DNA from: Actinokineospora xionganensis
GTDB lineage: Bacteria > Actinomycetota > Actinomycetes > Mycobacteriales > Pseudonocardiaceae
Direction: 5' to 3'
DNA: 64,000 bases
Assembly (NCBI RefSeq): GCF_014323725.1
Contig: NZ_JABVED010000002.1
Coordinates: 472,078 to 536,077 of the forward strand
The notes under the pieces are model-generated. The model ran no database searches. It was not told where the DNA came from and saw only the letters and a program-made list of their open reading frames with translations. Each line of letters starts with the position of its first letter. Within the stretch, counting starts at the first letter, position 1. A program made the translations under genes and the position numbers. Below, piece by piece: positions 61,283-64,000 of the stretch.

Positions 61283-62236
61283 ATGGCTGTCATGCCAGGT
61301 CCCAGTGTTCAGGCTCGTGCTCTGTCGCTGTTCATGACCAGAACCGTCCGTCCCATCGCCGACCGGATCCAGCTTCGCGGGTCGCAGCTGCGCATCGTTC
61401 GTGAAGCATTCGACTCGCTGGGTGTGACTCCGCTGCCGCGCGGCACGAAGGTGCGGGCGGTGTCCGAGCCGCACGGCTATGGCGACGTCCACGGCGTGTG
61501 GATCTGCGCACGCGAGGCCGACGAGAAGGCAGGCGCGGTGCTGTACCTGCACGGCGGCGGGTTCGTCTTCGGGTCGGTGCGCACGCACAAACACCTGGCG
61601 GCGGCGCTGTCGGCGACGTCCGGTCTTCCGGTGCTGCTGCTGGACTACCGCAGAGCCCCCGAACACCCTTTCCCAGCCGCGGCCGACGACGCGCTCGCCG
61701 GCTACCACTGGCTGCTTGACCAGGGCATACCGGCGAACAAGATCGTCGTCGCGGGCGACTCAGCGGGTGGTCACCTGACCGCTGGGCTGCTCGCGGAACT
61801 GACCCGCCAGCGCATCGTCATGCCGGGTGCTGCGGTGCTGCTGTCGCCGTTCCTGGACCTCACCTGCACCCAACTCGACGAACGCGACGCACGGCGTAGG
61901 GACCCGTACATCCCGCCGAACCGCGCGCGCGAAGCGGCGGCCGCTTACGCGGGCGAGGTGCCGGTGACGCACCCGCGCTTGACTGTCCTTAAAGGAAGCA
62001 AGAGGCGGTGGCCGCCGATGCTGATCCAGGTGGGCGACACCGAGTGCCTGCTGGGCGACTCGGAACGGCTCGCGACGGCCATGCGGATGGCGGGCGCGCA
62101 CTGCGAGTTGCAGGTGTGGCCGGGGCAGGTGCATGTGTTCCCGGCGTTCTACCCGATCGTGCCGGAGGGCAGGCACGCGATCCGTTATGCGGGCGAGTTC
62201 CTGCGGGAGGCGTTGTCAGAGGAACTGGCTGCCTGA
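61283..62236 (+). CDS. Alpha/beta hydrolase, hormone-sensitive lipase family
   Basis: A 317-residue esterase. Oxyanion HGGGF at 90-94, nucleophile Ser160 in GDSAGG, acid Asp in GDTECLLGDSERL (near 254) and His in GQVHVFPAF (near 284) form a full HSL-type catalytic set. No signal peptide, so the substrate (a short-chain ester or acyl glycerol) is inside the cell. ATG 61283 has a GGGGAGGGG site upstream; the TTG at 61226 is open but lacks support. Its last 52 bases overlap the end of the DUF397 gene on the other strand. Confidence 0.92.
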   Translation: MAVMPGPSVQARALSLFMTRTVRPIADRIQLRGSQLRIVREAFDSLGVTPLPRGTKVRAVSEPHGYGDVHGVWICAREADEKAGAVLYLHGGGFVFGSVRTHKHLAAALSATSGLPVLLLDYRRAPEHPFPAAADDALAGYHWLLDQGIPANKIVVAGDSAGGHLTAGLLAELTRQRIVMPGAAVLLSPFLDLTCTQLDERDARRRDPYIPPNRAREAAAAYAGEVPVTHPRLTVLKGSKRRWPPMLIQVGDTECLLGDSERLATAMRMAGAHCELQVWPGQVHVFPAFYPIVPEGRHAIRYAGEFLREALSEELAA

Positions 62237-62391
62237 GTGAAGGAACGCCATCGGGCCGCGGGGAAGCTGAGTTGCGGGCCGGTGGCGTTCTTGGAATCAC
62301 GAACGCGCGCGACTGAGGACAGGGCAACCTCAACACAGTCCCCATCGCCACCGTTGCCCGTGCTGAAGCCGCTCTTCCGCCAAACCGGCAT
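62185..62391 (-). CDS. DUF397 protein
   Basis: A 68-residue protein with the DUF397 core: VWRKSGFSTGNGGDGDCVEVALSSVARVRDSKNATGPQLSFPAARW. Such genes follow XRE/DUF5753 regulators throughout actinomycetes and, in the whiJ type, form regulator/effector pairs in development. Its ATG at 62391 is 11 bases below the restored end of the XRE gene. The C-terminal ASSSDNASRRNSPA part overlaps the convergent esterase gene and is not family-like, so the end may have been extended. Confidence 0.85.
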   Translation of the reverse strand: MPVWRKSGFSTGNGGDGDCVEVALSSVARVRDSKNATGPQLSFPAARWRSFTQAASSSDNASRRNSPA

Positions 62392-62402
62392 CTGGCCACT
62401 TC

Positions 62403-63280
62403 CTACAACTCGTGCTTGATGCTCTCGATCAGGGCGATCGAATCGGCTGGATCGAGGGCCTGCAACTGAAGCCGACCGAAACAGACTGTACAGGCCTGGA
62501 CCTGCTCTTCTTCTCGATCTGGAACGAGCCTGCCACGTTCTCGATGTAGGCAAGATCGGGTTCGTTGGCGCCGGGAAAGCTCAGCACGGTGAACGCGCCA
62601 TCCATTCCCACGTGGGTGCCTGCTTCGGCAGGCATCACCTGCAAGGTCACATTCGGAAGGGCGGCCATCTCGATCAGATGGTGCAACTGCGCCTGCATGA
62701 CTTCGCGCGAACCCACTTCTCGGCGAAGGACCGTGTGGTCGATGACAGTTGCCAGCACGAGTTGGTCATCGGTGGCGTGGAGGCGTTGCTGGCGAATCAT
62801 CCGCACCCGCACCTGGTTGTCGATCCATGCTCGGCCGCGCGATCCAGAAAGCTGCTGGAACACGGCGCGGATGTGGTCTTCGGTTTGCAGGAGCCCTGGC
62901 ATGTAGGCGAGTTGGAAGGTTCTCACCGTGGTCGCGGCTGTCTCCAGGGCTAGGAATCCGCGTGCCGCCACCCCGTAGGCCTGCCACCAGCCCTTCGCGC
63001 GGCGGGCGGCCCGAACCTGCTCCAGGTACGGCTCCCAGTCGTTCACCGGGATCACGTAGAGATCCAGCAGGAACTTGGCCAGCGGGATATCCGGCGCGAC
63101 CTCTCCGTTCTCGATCCGGCTCAACCTCCCGGTCGAGATCTCGGTCCGCCGTGCCACCTCGGCGGCCTTCAGCCCCGCTCCCTCCCGCAACTCCCGAAGC
63201 TTCTTCCCGAGCATCCGCCGCTGAAACGGCGGCGACTGATGTGTACCCACCGGAGTCCCTCCCGCACTGTCCGTGCCCAT
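62403..63280 (-). pseudogene. XRE/DUF5753 regulator with a late frameshift
   Basis: The N-terminal HTH (LGKKLRELREGAGLKAAEVARRTEISTGRLSRIENGEVAP) and the DUF5753 body (AYMPGLLQTEDHIRAVFQQLSG, VLRREVGSREVMQAQLHHLIEMAALPNVTLQVMP, VLSFPGANEPDLAYIENVAGSFQIE) are intact. After FQIE the frame reads family-foreign KSRSRPVQSVSV to a stop at 62429. Restoring one missing base near 62512 gives EEQVQACTVCFGRLQLQALDPADS and IALIESIKHEL ending at 62403, the normal family tail. So a one-base loss (or a sequence error) affects the last 35 residues. DNA binding may survive. Confidence 0.88.
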
Positions 63281-63338
63281 GATCCCGAAGGGAGACTCGA
63301 AAGCGGAACTTCCGCATCCGCGCGTCCGTTCGCGGGGT

Positions 63339-63725
63339 ATGGAATGGGTGATCCCGATCCCCGTGCTGCTCCTCGTCGCCTACGGCGTCTACGAGTTGCG
63401 CACGAAGAAACGGGCGCCGGTCTCCGCGACCTACGTCAACGAGTTCACCGCGATCTTCTACGGCACCAAACGCATGGAGCTGGATCATCGCGACTCCATG
63501 TCCCTCATGCGTGAGGACGACGCCCAAGGCGCGCCGCCCGGCCTGGGCGTGGACCTCGACCGAGGTGTCGTGGTCCTCCAGCGGAACTCCCGCGACGGCG
63601 TCTCCGGGTCTGAGATACGCCCGGAGCCTTGTCCCACATGGTCATCTTGGACCCCTGGCACCGACTCGAATACCACCGCGTCCACGGCAAAGGGCGACAA
63701 AGACACGCCTACACCGAGTGCGTAG
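63339..63725 (+). CDS. DUF6191-like membrane-anchored protein
   Basis: From ATG 63339: one membrane helix (MEWVIPIPVLLLVAYGVYEL), a basic segment (RTKKRAPVSATY), and the DUF6191-type core VNEFTAIFYGTKRMELDHRDSMSLMREDDAQGAPPGLGVDLDRGVVVLQR. The remaining 35 residues (NSRDGVSGSEIRP...) are low-complexity and overlap the next gene, so the functional part is probably residues 1-95. It diverges from the XRE gene. The role is unknown. Confidence 0.65.
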   Translation: MEWVIPIPVLLLVAYGVYELRTKKRAPVSATYVNEFTAIFYGTKRMELDHRDSMSLMREDDAQGAPPGLGVDLDRGVVVLQRNSRDGVSGSEIRPEPCPTWSSWTPGTDSNTTASTAKGDKDTPTPSA

Positions 63726-63955
63726 AGGACAACGGCTGGAAGCTCCTCATCACCGGCATGACCAGGGAGCAGTGGTTCGTCACCTACACCCGCGTCTGCG
63801 CCGAAGACTTCCTCGCGCGCAAGAACGCCCCATCGGGTGACTACGTCATCGCCGTCTACCGAACCGGCCGCACCCGCGACGGCGACGGCGTCCCGCTCGG
63901 CTCGATCCGAATCGCGTATTGCCCGACAAGCATGGCCGACTCCACGATCGGGTGA
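63638..63955 (+). CDS. Hypothetical protein of 105 residues
   Basis: From ATG 63638: VILDPWHRLEYHRVHGKGRQRHAYTECVEDNGWKLLITGMTREQWFVTYTRVCAEDFLARKNAPSGDYVIAVYRTGR. Mixed hydrophilic composition with aromatic residues; no signal or membrane segment; no family recognised. It overlaps the previous frame by 88 bases on the same strand, so one of the two ends is probably not translated as drawn. Close to the window edge. Confidence 0.5.
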   Translation: MVILDPWHRLEYHRVHGKGRQRHAYTECVEDNGWKLLITGMTREQWFVTYTRVCAEDFLARKNAPSGDYVIAVYRTGRTRDGDGVPLGSIRIAYCPTSMADSTIG

Positions 63956-64000
63956 TCATGCCTTTACCTGCGGGAATCGGCCGGTTTGAGCGGTAAGATC

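Overview
The window reads as a high-GC actinomycete chromosome, most likely a member of the Pseudonocardiaceae (relatives of Saccharothrix, Lentzea, Actinokineospora or Amycolatopsis). This is inferred from the very GC-rich third codon positions, frequent GTG/TTG starts, DUF3558 lipoproteins beside EspG-, PPE- and WXG100-type type VII secretion (ESX/T7SS) genes, SigE-family sigma factors paired with membrane proteins, an XRE/DUF5753-DUF397 pair, and a purA / Rv0358-position gene / DUF3151 / fba / DedA order that resembles mycobacteria. I see no tRNA, rRNA, CRISPR array, insertion sequence or prophage.

Layout. 1-1.9 kb: the edge of a T7SS accessory locus (PPE-like start, small helical protein, DUF3558 lipoprotein, divergent T7SS-associated protein). 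1.9-8.2 kb: an ECF41-type sigma factor divergent from a carboxymuconolactone-decarboxylase-like gene, with a matched pair of ECF41-like promoters; an SRPBCC protein; a dehydrogenase relic; a PAS-GGDEF-EAL protein; a secreted GH25 lysozyme; and a pentapeptide-repeat membrane protein. 8.2-11.9 kb: a four-gene T7SS cassette (WXG100-like protein, EspG-like chaperone, serine alpha/beta hydrolase with a complete candidate triad, lipoprotein), all translationally coupled. 11.9-15.1 kb: purSQL. 15-22.6 kb: epimerase, GMC oxidoreductase, aldehyde dehydrogenase, metallo-hydrolase and a secreted subtilase. 22.8-26.8 kb: DUF2334 deacetylase, purC, SAM-hydroxide adenosyltransferase and purB. 26.9-30.1 kb: two SigE-type sigma/membrane-partner pairs flanking a TetR gene. 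30.2-33.4 kb: threonine aldolase, potassium channel and aminotransferase. 33.4-38.0 kb: a six-gene T7SS accessory operon ending in a secreted lytic transglycosylase. 38.1-42.5 kb: purD and a TRAP-TAXI transporter. 42.7-46.6 kb: secreted phosphodiesterase, MerR-type regulator with a long odd leader, UBP zinc finger and Na+/H+ antiporter. 47-59.3 kb: purA, DUF3151, fba and DedA, interrupted by a secreted nuclease, a TetR/SDR pair, another SigE-type sigma factor and a DasR-type nagA. 59.3-64 kb: FAD-linked oxidase, HSL-family esterase, a DUF397/XRE pair with a frameshift, and two small orphans.

Themes. Seven purine genes (purS, Q, L, C, B, D, A) are spread through the window and interleaved with accessory genes. 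Three separate T7SS accessory loci supply chaperones, substrates, lipoproteins and two enzymatic cargo candidates, but none of the core Ecc membrane or ATPase components or the mycosin is present here, so they must rely on machinery encoded elsewhere. The most unusual non-coding signals are two dispersed structured repeats: a ~106-bp element in three copies (one embedded in frame in the TRAP permease gene), carrying paired DnaA-box-like motifs, and a 98-bp element in two copies with a conserved hairpin.
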